From CAILZL01 sp963791615 (GTDB lineage: Bacteria > Pseudomonadota > Gammaproteobacteria > Steroidobacterales > Steroidobacteraceae), in assembly GCA_963791615.1 (NCBI GenBank), contig CAWBTE010000006.1, positions 1,178,001-1,242,000 on the forward strand: a DNA stretch of 64,000 nucleotides, written 5' to 3'. Under the pieces are notes generated by a model. The model worked only from the letters and a program-made list of their open reading frames with translations, did no database searches and was not told the DNA's origin. Made by a program: the position numbers and the translations under genes. How positions within the stretch are numbered: the first letter of the stretch is position 1; the number at the start of each line of letters is the position of its first letter. Positions 8,970-17,214 of this stretch are shown piece by piece.

Positions 8970-9440
8970 ATGCGTACCACAACGTTTGCCACCATCATGA
9001 CCTTGCTTTCCATGGTCTCCCCCACTTGGGCCGCGGGCTCGGCGGAATCTGCTGTCGTGGAGGCACAGTCTCAGCGCTTTCGCGCCCAGCTGAATGGTAA
9101 CTTTGCCGCACTGGAGCAGCTGATGGCCGACGATGCCACTTACACGCACTCCAGTGGCCTGAGGCAAACCAGAATGGAGTACCTCGACGGCCTGCGCAAC
9201 GGCGGCACTGTGTATCGGCGCGTGGAAGCCGGTGCCCGCAAGGTACAGATCAACGGTTCTGTCGCCGTGATCACGGGCAACGCCAGCGTCGGCATTACCA
9301 TTCGCGGCGCCGACAGCGAAGCCGATCTGATCTACACCGAGGTTCAGGTGTATCGCGATGGTCGCTGGCAGCTGCTCGCGTGGCATTCCAGTACACTGCG
9401 GGTAACGCAAGCAACTACGCGTTCCCCAGAAACAAAATAG
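8970..9440 (+). CDS. Exported NTF2-like (SnoaL/DUF4440) protein
   Basis: 156 residues with a signal peptide (MRTTTFATIMTLLSMVSPTWA) and one NTF2-like domain. AQLNGNFAALEQLMADDATYTHSSG is the usual helix and first strand of DUF4440 proteins, and DGRWQLLAWHSS is the typical closing strand. Family members are small enzymes or binding proteins of varied function, so no reaction can be assigned. The ATG at 8970 has an AGGAAAAG ribosome-binding site. A longer open frame runs back through the family A repeat to 8835, but I reject that start. Confidence 0.8.
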   Translation: MRTTTFATIMTLLSMVSPTWAAGSAESAVVEAQSQRFRAQLNGNFAALEQLMADDATYTHSSGLRQTRMEYLDGLRNGGTVYRRVEAGARKVQINGSVAVITGNASVGITIRGADSEADLIYTEVQVYRDGRWQLLAWHSSTLRVTQATTRSPETK

Positions 9441-9453
9441 TCAGCGCTCGTTG

Positions 9454-9789
9454 TTACGCGCATTCCTTCTTCCTGCCACTTTTCACATCCACTTCCAGAC
9501 TGACCTGCAGTCCGCCTTGCTGCGTAACGAAGTCATGCGCGATACCTTCCTTGCGGGGCAGCTGTTTCGCCAGCACTTCCAGTTCATTACGTGGCACGCT
9601 CAACCACAGGCCAGTGGGATCACTGTCGAATTGCCAATCGGGGGCGTTGCTCTGATTGATCTTGGCGCGAAACAGGTGGCCACGCGGCAATGGCACTTCC
9701 AGCGCCATCGACTTGCCAGCTTGCAGCTGCGCAAATTCTTCGGTGGAGATGCGAATACGGATACTGTTTTCAGCGAAACGCAGATTCAT
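9454..9789 (-). CDS. Small conserved hypothetical protein (DUF7009-like)
   Basis: 111 residues, no signal peptide, cytoplasmic. The start NLRFAENSIRIRISTEEFAQL is a compact strand-rich segment also seen in small uncharacterised proteins that I associate with DUF7009; that assignment is from memory and tentative. There are no catalytic motifs. It converges with the NTF2-like gene and is followed 32 bp upstream by the GNAT gene on the same strand, so the two may be co-transcribed. Function unknown. Confidence 0.6.
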   Translation of the reverse strand: MNLRFAENSIRIRISTEEFAQLQAGKSMALEVPLPRGHLFRAKINQSNAPDWQFDSDPTGLWLSVPRNELEVLAKQLPRKEGIAHDFVTQQGGLQVSLEVDVKSGRKKECA

Positions 9790-9821
9790 GGTTCTCCCCG
9801 GTCAGGCCGTTATCAGCCTGG

Positions 9822-10349
9822 TTATAGTTGTACAGACACCTGCGGCGTCCATTCCAGTTGATAGTCATCCATCACATAGCCCGCGCCGATGTCGGTGATC
9901 ACCTCGGCGACGTTCACGAACCCCATGCGCAAATACGCCAGCAACGCCGGGTTATGCCTGTTCACCGTCAGCCATAACTGGCCACACCCGCGTTGCGCGG
10001 CAAGCTGCGCCAGCTGCTGCATGGCTGCACGTCCCAGACCCTGACCGCGCCTTTCCCTGAGCAAGTACAGCTTGCTGATAAACAGTCGCTGCGATTCCTG
10101 ATCATCACGCACCGCTGCGTAACCAATGTACTGACCACCCTGCGCCAGCAGGAAATATTCGTAACCCTCGTACAGCTGGGCGGCGATGGCCGCTGCGCTC
10201 TGGAAGCGCTCCAGCATGTAATCGATCTGCGCCTGACCAATGATGCTCAGGTAATGCTCCGGCCAGATCTGTCGCGCCAGCTCCACGACGCTGACAATCT
10301 GCTGCTCGTTATGAACGGGAATGAATTCGAGTGTTGTCGGCTGAATCAC
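9822..10349 (-). CDS. GNAT family N-acetyltransferase
   Basis: 175 residues. The acetyl-CoA pyrophosphate-binding motif RRGQGLG lies at about residues 100-106, after the expected strand FISKLYLL. WLTVNRHNPALLAYLRMGF is the typical C-terminal N-x-x-A-x-x-x-Y-x-x-x-GF segment. It transfers acetyl from acetyl-CoA to an amine; the substrate is unknown. It lies upstream of the small hypothetical gene on the same strand. Confidence 0.88.
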   Translation of the reverse strand: MIQPTTLEFIPVHNEQQIVSVVELARQIWPEHYLSIIGQAQIDYMLERFQSAAAIAAQLYEGYEYFLLAQGGQYIGYAAVRDDQESQRLFISKLYLLRERRGQGLGRAAMQQLAQLAAQRGCGQLWLTVNRHNPALLAYLRMGFVNVAEVITDIGAGYVMDDYQLEWTPQVSVQL

Positions 10350-10494
10350 ACGTCATAGCCTCTGGTAAGCGCAGATTCAGGCGCGGCCACCCTAACCCGG
10401 TCACCCTGCCGGGCTACAGGCCAAAGACTTGAATCGCGGGTGAGATATTCCCTGCAATGGCGGCGCAACACCAGCGGTACGGGCTCTCAGACTC

Positions 10495-10968
10495 TCAGGC
10501 GGCGGGAGCGTCGCTCACGACCACGCGGCCGCTATGCGCATCCATTCGCAACAGCACATCCCGGGGCCGGCTGAGTTCCTTGCAGTCCACAGGCAGACGG
10601 GAGTCGTCAAAATAGACTTTCAGCAGATCCATCACCGAGGCCGCCGGCGCTTCCATGCCCTGATCGCCGGGAATGTGCCCGACGATCCGCACCCGCCAGC
10701 TGGTCTTGCGTGCGCCCAGCCCGCGCATGGCCTTGCAAAACAGATCCAGCAGCAACAGGTGCGAGCTCAATACTGCGTCGGTCAGGTCCACGCCGCGCCC
10801 CTCGTGGGAATCGGCATAGTAGAAATGCAGCAGGCCCGCCACTCCCCGGGTGTCATCGTGCAGGCAAATCGCCAGGGAATGGCTCAACTGGGCAGCCAGC
10901 ACGCCGCCATTTTCGGCAGTGCGGTATTCACCGGGCTGAATGAGGATATCGGGTGAGGGTTCGGACAT
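10495..10968 (-). CDS. CheD-like protein without the catalytic cysteine
   Basis: 157 residues from the ATG at 10968. The segment PGEYRTAENGGVLAAQL, then SLAICLHD, then GLLHFYYAD aligns by eye with the N-terminal half of CheD chemoreceptor glutamine deamidases (PGE, GSC, VxxxD and NHF-like blocks). In CheD the GSC motif carries the catalytic cysteine. Here the same place reads SHS, with Ser31 for the cysteine, while the histidine equivalent (His48) is kept. It is probably inactive as a deamidase, so it may be a binding or scaffold relative. The start is not sharply defined: a TTG three codons earlier is also open and no strong ribosome-binding site is seen. Confidence 0.6.
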   Translation of the reverse strand: MSEPSPDILIQPGEYRTAENGGVLAAQLSHSLAICLHDDTRGVAGLLHFYYADSHEGRGVDLTDAVLSSHLLLLDLFCKAMRGLGARKTSWRVRIVGHIPGDQGMEAPAASVMDLLKVYFDDSRLPVDCKELSRPRDVLLRMDAHSGRVVVSDAPAA

Positions 10969-11044
10969 GGCTTTCAATTGTGGAGCGAAGCGATCTTGCC
11001 CGGCAACCTGCCTGTTGCTCGTGGCGCTGTTTCACGAATTTCGA

Positions 11045-11064
11045 CCCCGGCTGGCCAGCCGGGG
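11045..11064. promoter_or_regulatory. 20-bp perfect palindrome
   Basis: CCCCGGCTGGCCAGCCGGGG is fully self-complementary. It lies between the start of the CheD-like gene (minus) and the bTHX gene (plus). It could be an operator or part of a leader hairpin. There is no T-run, so a terminator is unlikely. Confidence 0.35.
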
Positions 11065-11172
11065 CCTCGCGGCGGTGGAAATAATTGATGGCAACGCCTA
11101 CAGTGCGCGCCCGGTTTACGGTTTGTGCCCGGCGGCATTGGCCGGGTTGGCAGTATTTTCAGGAGTTTCATC

Positions 11173-11265
11173 ATGGGCAGAGGCGATCGCAGAACCCGCA
11201 AGGGCAAGATTTGGCGTAACAGCTACGGCAAAACCCGTCCGGGCCGCGCCAAGAAGAAAGACTGA
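11173..11265 (+). CDS. Small ribosomal subunit protein bTHX
   Basis: Thirty residues, very basic: MGRGDRRTRKGKIWRNSYGK, then TRPGRAKKKD. The MGxGDxRTRxGKIxxxSYGKxRP pattern is that of the bTHX (30S ribosomal protein Thx) family, a tiny peptide at the head of the 30S subunit. A clear AGGAG ribosome-binding site lies 8 nt before the ATG, and a good terminator follows 5 bp after the stop. It appears to be a single-gene transcript. Automatic gene finders easily miss it because of its size. Confidence 0.92.
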   Translation: MGRGDRRTRKGKIWRNSYGKTRPGRAKKKD

Positions 11266-11270
11266 ATCAG

Positions 11271-11300
11271 GGCGGGATTTCCCGCCTTGGCTTTATTTTG
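11271..11300 (+). terminator. Rho-independent terminator of the bTHX gene
   Basis: GGCGGG at 11271-11276 pairs with CCCGCC at 11281-11286 across an ATTT loop, followed by the T-rich TTGGCTTTATTTT. Confidence 0.75.
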
Positions 11301-11319
11301 GGGAAAGGCTTTTAGAGCC

Positions 11320-11814
11320 TCAGGAGTTCTTTACCACACGCCGCAGCCGCTGCGACGCACTCATTTCCCCTTCCTGAGTACCGAAGCCCAGTGCCGCCGT
11401 GGCCACAAACACTTCGCGCAAAAAGTAGATCAGACCGATCGCCAGACTCATCAGTGAAATGATGAAGATCACCGCGATCGGCACGTCGAGATTCACCTCG
11501 AACAGCACATCGACGAACAGGCTCACAATCACGATGGGCACCAGCACGGCACATAACACACTCAAGGCGATGGCCCGGCTGATCAATCGAGCGCGTCTGG
11601 CCAGTACTTCAAGACGTTCCTGCAACTCGGCTACCTGCGCTTCGTCGGCTTGTTTGATCTGAACTTCGGTAATGCGCGCGCGTTCGACAATACGCACCAG
11701 CCGGCCCACCAGCACATTCAGCGCAGAGCCCACGCCGGCAAGCAGAAATACCGGCGCAACGGATAACTGGATGACCTGCGCAATGCTGCCGATATTGGGA
11801 ACAAGCTCACTCAT
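11320..11814 (-). CDS. DUF2721 membrane protein
   Basis: 164 residues. The N-terminal block IAQVIQLSVAPVFLLAGVGS, then LNVLVGRLVRIVERAR, is the DUF2721 signature. Helix 1 is at about residues 12-32, followed by a charged coiled segment (about 45-75) and two more membrane helices (about 80-105 and 112-130). It is an inner-membrane protein of unknown function. It stands alone and converges with the bTHX transcript. Confidence 0.85.
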   Translation of the reverse strand: MSELVPNIGSIAQVIQLSVAPVFLLAGVGSALNVLVGRLVRIVERARITEVQIKQADEAQVAELQERLEVLARRARLISRAIALSVLCAVLVPIVIVSLFVDVLFEVNLDVPIAVIFIISLMSLAIGLIYFLREVFVATAALGFGTQEGEMSASQRLRRVVKNS

Positions 11815-12001
11815 GAATTTCCATCCTCATCACTCGCGCTCAGTGCAACGAGCATAGCGTATCGCCGTTGCGCACAGATGACTCACTCCGCCACCAGGGC
11901 CTGTTAACGATCACCGTGCCGCTTGCCCAACCGGCCACCGCGACAGCATGCTATGCGCGCGCCGCATCAAGCAACAGCCAATCAGTTCATCGGGGGCCCA
12001 C

Positions 12002-14068
12002 ATGCATGTCAAGCCGGCAACCACCGCTCGCAAGAAACGCCGCAAACCCGTTCCACCCGGCAACGCTGCCGCCAAAGCTCTGCAACGCACTTTCGATGCG
12101 CGACCCGACACCATCGATTTCCGTGATCGCATGTTTGTACCCACGCTGGTGGAAGTGCCGGAAGAACTGAGTCTGGCCGCCTATGAAAAACGCCTGCGCG
12201 GCAAGGCGCTGATTCTGGATCAGGGTGAAGAAGGCGCTTGCGCCGGGTTCGCCCTGGCCGCGACCTGCAACTATCTGCTGCGCGCCCGCGCCGTGTATCC
12301 CGACAAGAAGCCTGTCAGTCCGCACATGCTGTACGAAACCGCCAGACTGTATGACGAGTGGCGCGGCGAACACTATGAAGGCTCCAGCGCTCGCGGCGCC
12401 ATGAAGGGCTGGCACAAGCACGGCGTCTGCGCCAGCAAACTATGGCCCGCTGAACTCAAACAACTGAATCAGGGCATCACCCGACAGCGCGCTGAAGACG
12501 CCGCGCAGCGACCACTGGGTGCCTACTTCCGCGTCAATCACAAAGACATCGTCGCCATGCATGCGGCGCTGGCCGAAGTCGGCATCCTGTATGTCACCAG
12601 CATGGTTCACAAGGGCTGGGGCAAGGTGAAGAAAGATGGTCGCGTGCCCCATGATCCGAATGTAGTCGGCGCACATGCGTTCGCGATTGTCGGCTATGAC
12701 CAGCGTGGTTTCTGGTTTCAGAATTCCTGGGCCGCTGACTGGGGCCAGCGCGGTTTTGGTCATCTGAGTTACGCCGACTGGCTGGATAACGGCAGTGATG
12801 TGTGGGTGGCGCGACTTGGCGCACCGGTGATCATTGACGAAGCGCGCAGCACCGGCAACAAGACAGCGGGGCTGACCACTTCGCGTCTGTCGTATCCCGA
12901 TCTGCGCCCGCACCTCATCAGCATTGGCAACGACGGTCGACTGCGCAGCGATGGCACCTATGGCAATACTGCGCAGGATATCGAGCGCATCATCAACACC
13001 GACCTGCCGCGCATCACGGCGAACTGGCAACAGCGCCGCATCCTGCTGTATGCACACGGCGGACTGGTTGCCGAAGCCAACGCCATACAGCGTGTGGAAA
13101 ATTATCTGCCCGCGCTGCTGCAAGCCGAGGTATATCCGCTGGCCTTCATCTGGCGCACGGATTTCTGGAGCACAGTGAAGAATCTGCTTAACGATGCCCT
13201 GCGTCAGCGTCGTCCCGAAGGCCCGCTGGATGCCGCCAAGGACTTCATGCTGGATCGACTGGATGACACGCTCGAACCCATCGCACGCATTGCCGGCGGC
13301 AAGCGCATCTGGGATGAGATGAAGGAGAATGCCCTGCTATCAACTCTGCATGCCGATGGTGGCGCACGACTGGTAGCTGAGCAATTGCGCAAGCTGTGTG
13401 CGAAGTTTCCGGATATTGAAATACATGTCGCCGGACACAGCGCTGGCAGCATTTTCATGGCGCCGCTGACGCAACTCATCAGCAGCAAGGGTTTGCTGGA
13501 TAGCAACTCGCTCAAAGCCGAAACCGGCTGCACCTGGTCAATTGCGCATGGCTTGAATCTGAAAATAAAGACGTGCTCGCTGTGGGCGGCGGCCTGCACC
13601 ACCGGCCTGTTTGATCGCACTTACCTGCCAGCGATCCAGTCCGGGCAGCTTGGCAAGTTCACGCTGTTCAACCTGAAGGATCAGGCCGAACAGGATGATC
13701 ACTGCGCACAGATGTACAACAAGTCACTGCTGTACATGGTGTCCAATGGCTTTGAAAAAACACTGCGTTCACCACTGAAGAAAGATGGCCAGCCCATACT
13801 CGGCATGGACAAATTCGCAACCCGGCATCGCGAGCTGCAACAACTGATCAAGCTGGGCAAGATTGACTACGTGCTGGCGCCCAACGCTGCCACTGCTGGA
13901 ACAACAGGCGCGTCAACTGCCCGCCATCATGGCGACTTTGATGATGATGCGCCCACGGTGAAAGCGACGCTGGCGCGCATTCTGGGCAAAGACAAGATTG
14001 AAGCTGAGTTCAGCTTTGCCAGGTCAGCGGCGTCGATGCGGGATAAGCGCAAGGCGCTGGGAGAGTGA
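12002..14068 (+). CDS. Papain-like (C1) peptidase fused to an alpha/beta hydrolase
   Basis: About 688 residues from the ATG at 12002, which has GGGGG upstream; an earlier in-frame ATG at 11948 has none. Residues about 40-270 form a C1 cysteine protease domain: Q74 and C80 in DQGEEGACAGFA, H225 in GAHAFAIVGYD and N241 in FQNSWAADWG. The C-terminal half has a second hydrolase fold: LLYAHGGLVAEAN near residue 350 and the nucleophile elbow AGHSAGS with Ser480. There is no signal peptide; the N-terminus is very basic (ARKKRRK). Two full catalytic domains in one chain are unusual. I infer a peptidase joined to an esterase, lipase or acyl hydrolase; the target is unknown. Confidence 0.82.
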   Translation: MHVKPATTARKKRRKPVPPGNAAAKALQRTFDARPDTIDFRDRMFVPTLVEVPEELSLAAYEKRLRGKALILDQGEEGACAGFALAATCNYLLRARAVYPDKKPVSPHMLYETARLYDEWRGEHYEGSSARGAMKGWHKHGVCASKLWPAELKQLNQGITRQRAEDAAQRPLGAYFRVNHKDIVAMHAALAEVGILYVTSMVHKGWGKVKKDGRVPHDPNVVGAHAFAIVGYDQRGFWFQNSWAADWGQRGFGHLSYADWLDNGSDVWVARLGAPVIIDEARSTGNKTAGLTTSRLSYPDLRPHLISIGNDGRLRSDGTYGNTAQDIERIINTDLPRITANWQQRRILLYAHGGLVAEANAIQRVENYLPALLQAEVYPLAFIWRTDFWSTVKNLLNDALRQRRPEGPLDAAKDFMLDRLDDTLEPIARIAGGKRIWDEMKENALLSTLHADGGARLVAEQLRKLCAKFPDIEIHVAGHSAGSIFMAPLTQLISSKGLLDSNSLKAETGCTWSIAHGLNLKIKTCSLWAAACTTGLFDRTYLPAIQSGQLGKFTLFNLKDQAEQDDHCAQMYNKSLLYMVSNGFEKTLRSPLKKDGQPILGMDKFATRHRELQQLIKLGKIDYVLAPNAATAGTTGASTARHHGDFDDDAPTVKATLARILGKDKIEAEFSFARSAASMRDKRKALGE

Positions 14069-14073
14069 GCGAA

Positions 14074-15342
14074 TCAACTCGCTGATACCTTCCGCACCAG
14101 CTCCAGCATCGGCTTCGCTGCCTGACTGTTGGCAAAAACCTTGTTTTCCAGCACCGATTCACTCACGCCCATATGCGTAGCCAGCACACCTTTGAATACT
14201 GAACGCAGGTCCAGCGTGGGTTGCAGATCGCGACCTTGATAAAGATTGCTGCTGGCAAGACCGGGCCAGTCAGCGATGACTTTGCCGCCGTTCACGGCGC
14301 CACCCACCAGGAACGCACAGGTTGCAGTGCCATGGTCGGTACCACGCGTGCCGTTGCTGGCGACGGTGCGACCGAATTCGGTGGCCACCATTACCACCGT
14401 ATTTTTCCAGACATCGCCCATCGCAACACGCAGCGTATCAATGGCTTTGTCCAGCCCTTCAAGGCGCGTGAATAGCTGCCCTTGTTCTGCGCCCTGATTG
14501 GCGTGGGTATCCCAGCCACCGGCTTCCATCACCGCAATACGTGGGCCATCATCTTGCTTGAGCATCTTGCCGGCAGCAGTAACGACAGGCGCTAATGAGT
14601 TGTTGCGCTGCCCCTGCCCGACAGCATTCATGTTGCCAGTCATGTTCATGCCGCCTTCGCTGGCCCCCTCACTGGCAATGGCATCCGTGCTGACAGCCGT
14701 CTGCAGACGCGACAGAAAATATTCATCACTGGAATACAACGCCGCAATCCGTTGTAGCGTGTCGTCATCGGTATCCGGCAGTTTCGAGGGCGCCCACGAA
14801 CCCACTTTCTGCTCACCACGCAGTACCAATGGCAGATTCTGCGCAAAAGCGACTGCCAGCTGTTCAGTACTTTGTTTGCTGGCAGCCGGCATGCTGAGCA
14901 GGGCGCGATTCAGCCAGCCATCCAGTGAACCATGCGGCGCGGTGGTGCCATTTTCCAGCAGATCCTGACCATCAAAATGTGAGCGTTCGCGATACGGCGA
15001 AGCCACCGCATGCAACACCAGCAATTCCTTTGCCTGGTAATACGCATGCAGATTTTTCAGCGCGGGATTGAGCGCAAACAAACCATCCAGTTTCAATGCG
15101 CCGTTGGTTGCACCCGGCGCAGGCAATGCCAGTGCACCACGCACGCGCTGATAGTTGCCATCACCATAGGGCGCAACCGCAGCCAGCCCATCCAGCGCAC
15201 CCCGCAGGATGATGAACACAAATCGTGCGTCGGTCTGTGCATAAGCAAAACTCATGCGGGGTATGAACGACGCCATCGCCGCCATGCCGGTGGCGCACAG
15301 GAATTCGCGGCGTGGTATGGATGAACTGATTTGCCTTTTCAT
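14074..15342 (-). CDS. DUF1501 protein, Tat-exported
   Basis: 422 residues. The twin-arginine signal is SIPRREFLCATGMAAMASF (RR at residues 11-12). The body matches DUF1501, a sulfatase/alkaline phosphatase-related family: FVFIILRGALDGLAAVAPYGD near the start, MEAGGWDTHANQG in the middle and VATEFGRTVASNGTRGTDHG late. It almost always travels with a DUF1800 partner, as here: the DUF1800 gene lies just upstream on the same strand, separated only by a family A repeat. The shared biochemical role is unknown; they are presumed to form an exported pair. Confidence 0.88.
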   Translation of the reverse strand: MKRQISSSIPRREFLCATGMAAMASFIPRMSFAYAQTDARFVFIILRGALDGLAAVAPYGDGNYQRVRGALALPAPGATNGALKLDGLFALNPALKNLHAYYQAKELLVLHAVASPYRERSHFDGQDLLENGTTAPHGSLDGWLNRALLSMPAASKQSTEQLAVAFAQNLPLVLRGEQKVGSWAPSKLPDTDDDTLQRIAALYSSDEYFLSRLQTAVSTDAIASEGASEGGMNMTGNMNAVGQGQRNNSLAPVVTAAGKMLKQDDGPRIAVMEAGGWDTHANQGAEQGQLFTRLEGLDKAIDTLRVAMGDVWKNTVVMVATEFGRTVASNGTRGTDHGTATCAFLVGGAVNGGKVIADWPGLASSNLYQGRDLQPTLDLRSVFKGVLATHMGVSESVLENKVFANSQAAKPMLELVRKVSAS

Positions 15343-15354
15343 GTCCGTCTCCTC

Positions 15355-15497
15355 AGAGCCTATTCAAAGTTTCGATCAAGGGATGCAGCGCAAGGCGGAA
15401 CTGCACAAAAAAACGCAGCGTACACAAAGTACGTGAGTATTTTTTGTGCAGTTCCAACGCCGCGATGCGCCCTTCAGCGAGACTTTGAACAGGTTCT
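15355..15497. repeat. MITE-like palindromic element, family A, copy 3 (143 bp)
   Basis: The left end is AGAGCCTATTCAAAGTTTCG. The right end, read inward, is AGAACCTGTTCAAAGTCTCG (3 mismatches between the ends). The central palindrome is GTACACAAAGTAC. It fills almost the whole gap between the DUF1501 and DUF1800 genes, and its last base is part of the DUF1800 stop codon. Confidence 0.88.
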
Positions 15498-16945
15498 TAG
15501 CGCCGCTGAAATTCCGGACTAACCAACCACAGTGTGATGCCCTGCGCGGCATCGGCTGCGCCACTGATCGCCATGCGTGTATGTTCACCCAGTGCATCAC
15601 CAAGACTGAGTTCAGCCAGTTGCAGCGGTGACTTGCGCTCACTCACGCGCTGCGCAACTTGTGTCGCCCATTCGATGCGCTTCATCAATGCGTCCGATCC
15701 ATCCCAGCGTCCGGCGATGTCATCCCAACCGGCGGGCGATCCCGGTGAATACGGACGTTGCCCCAATAACTCGAAGGGCTGCAAAACCTGTGCGGGCCTG
15801 TCCGGCAGGTAGTCGAGCGCGCGCAAGGTGGAAACCACAAATTCGTGTGGCGTTTTGAACTTGCTCTGCGCAGGTGTCCAAGCTTCAGCGCAATCCACCA
15901 CCGCAGCATGCACCGTGGGCAAATGGCCATCACTGTCCAGAAACACCTTGGCAATACGCGCCACTGCGGCGGCGGGTGGTTCATCTGCAATGAAGTGCCG
16001 CGCCAGCTTGGTGGCAATGAATCTCGCAGTAGAGGGATGCCCTGCCAGATCCTTGAGCACCGCTCGGGGCTGACTGATGCCACTCTCGTCATAGTGCTTG
16101 CCCAGCAGTGTCTGTGCGCCGGGTTCATGCAAGGCTTCGCGAAACACGAACTCACCGGGTTCGCCTCTCTCCAGAGTCGCGCCAGCCGCGACATTGGCCA
16201 GACCCTGTCCGCCACCCACCGACCAGCCGGTCAGTACTCTGGCAAAGGCGGTGACATCGGCCTGGGTGTAACCGCCGTTTACGCCCAGCGTATGCAGTTC
16301 CAGAATTTCACGGGCAAGATTCTCATTGATATCAACCTTGCGTCGCTGCCCTGCTTCCGACTGGCTGGCCCGGCGTTTCACCCACTGCGCCAGTTGCGAA
16401 TTCGGTCCCATGGACGCCTGATTGTCCAGATACAGAATCATGGCCGGATGGCTGTCCGCCGCCAGCAGCAAATCGAAGAAGCTCAAATGCAGATTGGGGC
16501 GAATCGCTTCGTTCTCCAGCGTGCCGGCGATCGCCGCCACCACGATCTTGTCCATGGACACCGCAAAATGATTGGTCCAGAAATGTACCAGCCGTTCGCG
16601 GAAGGATTCGTTGCTGCGGACAGCCATCTGATAGCGCGCCGCCACCTGAGCCAGATAGGCCTCCTGAATGACCCTGCGCCTGACCGTGGCGGTTGGTTTG
16701 CTGGCGTCGCCCGCGCTGGCGGCCGCTTGCTGCGCCTCGCGCCGCTCCCTCAGCGCCTGCACCTGCTCCTGAAACAGCTGTGGCGAACTTGGCAGCGCCT
16801 TAAGAACCTCAGGCAAGGCCCGCACGCCCTGCACCTGGGTCTTCAACCAGCCACGCGGATCGGCCTGAATGTTCTGAAGCTCGCCGGGCCGTGCGCCCAG
16901 ACCGAACCGGTTCGCGGCAATCACTGCTTCGGTACTGCCTGGCAT
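15497..16945 (-). CDS. DUF1800 protein
   Basis: 482 residues. The start AANRFGLGARPGEL and the blocks LVHFWTNHFAVS, NENLAREILELHTLGVNGGY and FARVLTGWS are the classic DUF1800 signature. KTPHEFVVSTLRALDY and LFGQ-like ELLGQRPYSPGSPAGW complete the family pattern. There is no obvious signal peptide. The stop TAA is the first triplet of TAAGAACCTGTTCAAAG, the end of the adjacent family A repeat. It is in a likely operon with the DUF1501 gene. Function unknown. Confidence 0.9.
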   Translation of the reverse strand: MPGSTEAVIAANRFGLGARPGELQNIQADPRGWLKTQVQGVRALPEVLKALPSSPQLFQEQVQALRERREAQQAAASAGDASKPTATVRRRVIQEAYLAQVAARYQMAVRSNESFRERLVHFWTNHFAVSMDKIVVAAIAGTLENEAIRPNLHLSFFDLLLAADSHPAMILYLDNQASMGPNSQLAQWVKRRASQSEAGQRRKVDINENLAREILELHTLGVNGGYTQADVTAFARVLTGWSVGGGQGLANVAAGATLERGEPGEFVFREALHEPGAQTLLGKHYDESGISQPRAVLKDLAGHPSTARFIATKLARHFIADEPPAAAVARIAKVFLDSDGHLPTVHAAVVDCAEAWTPAQSKFKTPHEFVVSTLRALDYLPDRPAQVLQPFELLGQRPYSPGSPAGWDDIAGRWDGSDALMKRIEWATQVAQRVSERKSPLQLAELSLGDALGEHTRMAISGAADAAQGITLWLVSPEFQRR

Positions 16946-17214
16946 AAGTCCCCGCTCTTGAAGAGAGACTCATAACGCCGCCCGGCTGGATTGGTTGACA
17001 ACGCCGGGGCAAATCCGGCCTGATGCGCCCCCTCACAACCTGTTCAAGGGCTCCCCCAAGCAGCCTGTTCGGGGCACAGTACGGAAATTACGGCTTGAGC
17101 CGTGGATTGTCGCCAGTTTCACGCCTGAATCAGGCCCTGTGCTATGTTGACTCACCTGCACGCCCTGTCGGGGCGGGCAGGTAATCTGATGAACCCGACC
17201 CCTTAAGGCATGCC

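Noticed and set aside
11893..11915. GGGCCTGTTAACGATCACCG as a family A repeat end
   Set aside because: Only about 12 bases match and there is no partner end or conserved interior. A similar weak match occurs at 28270.
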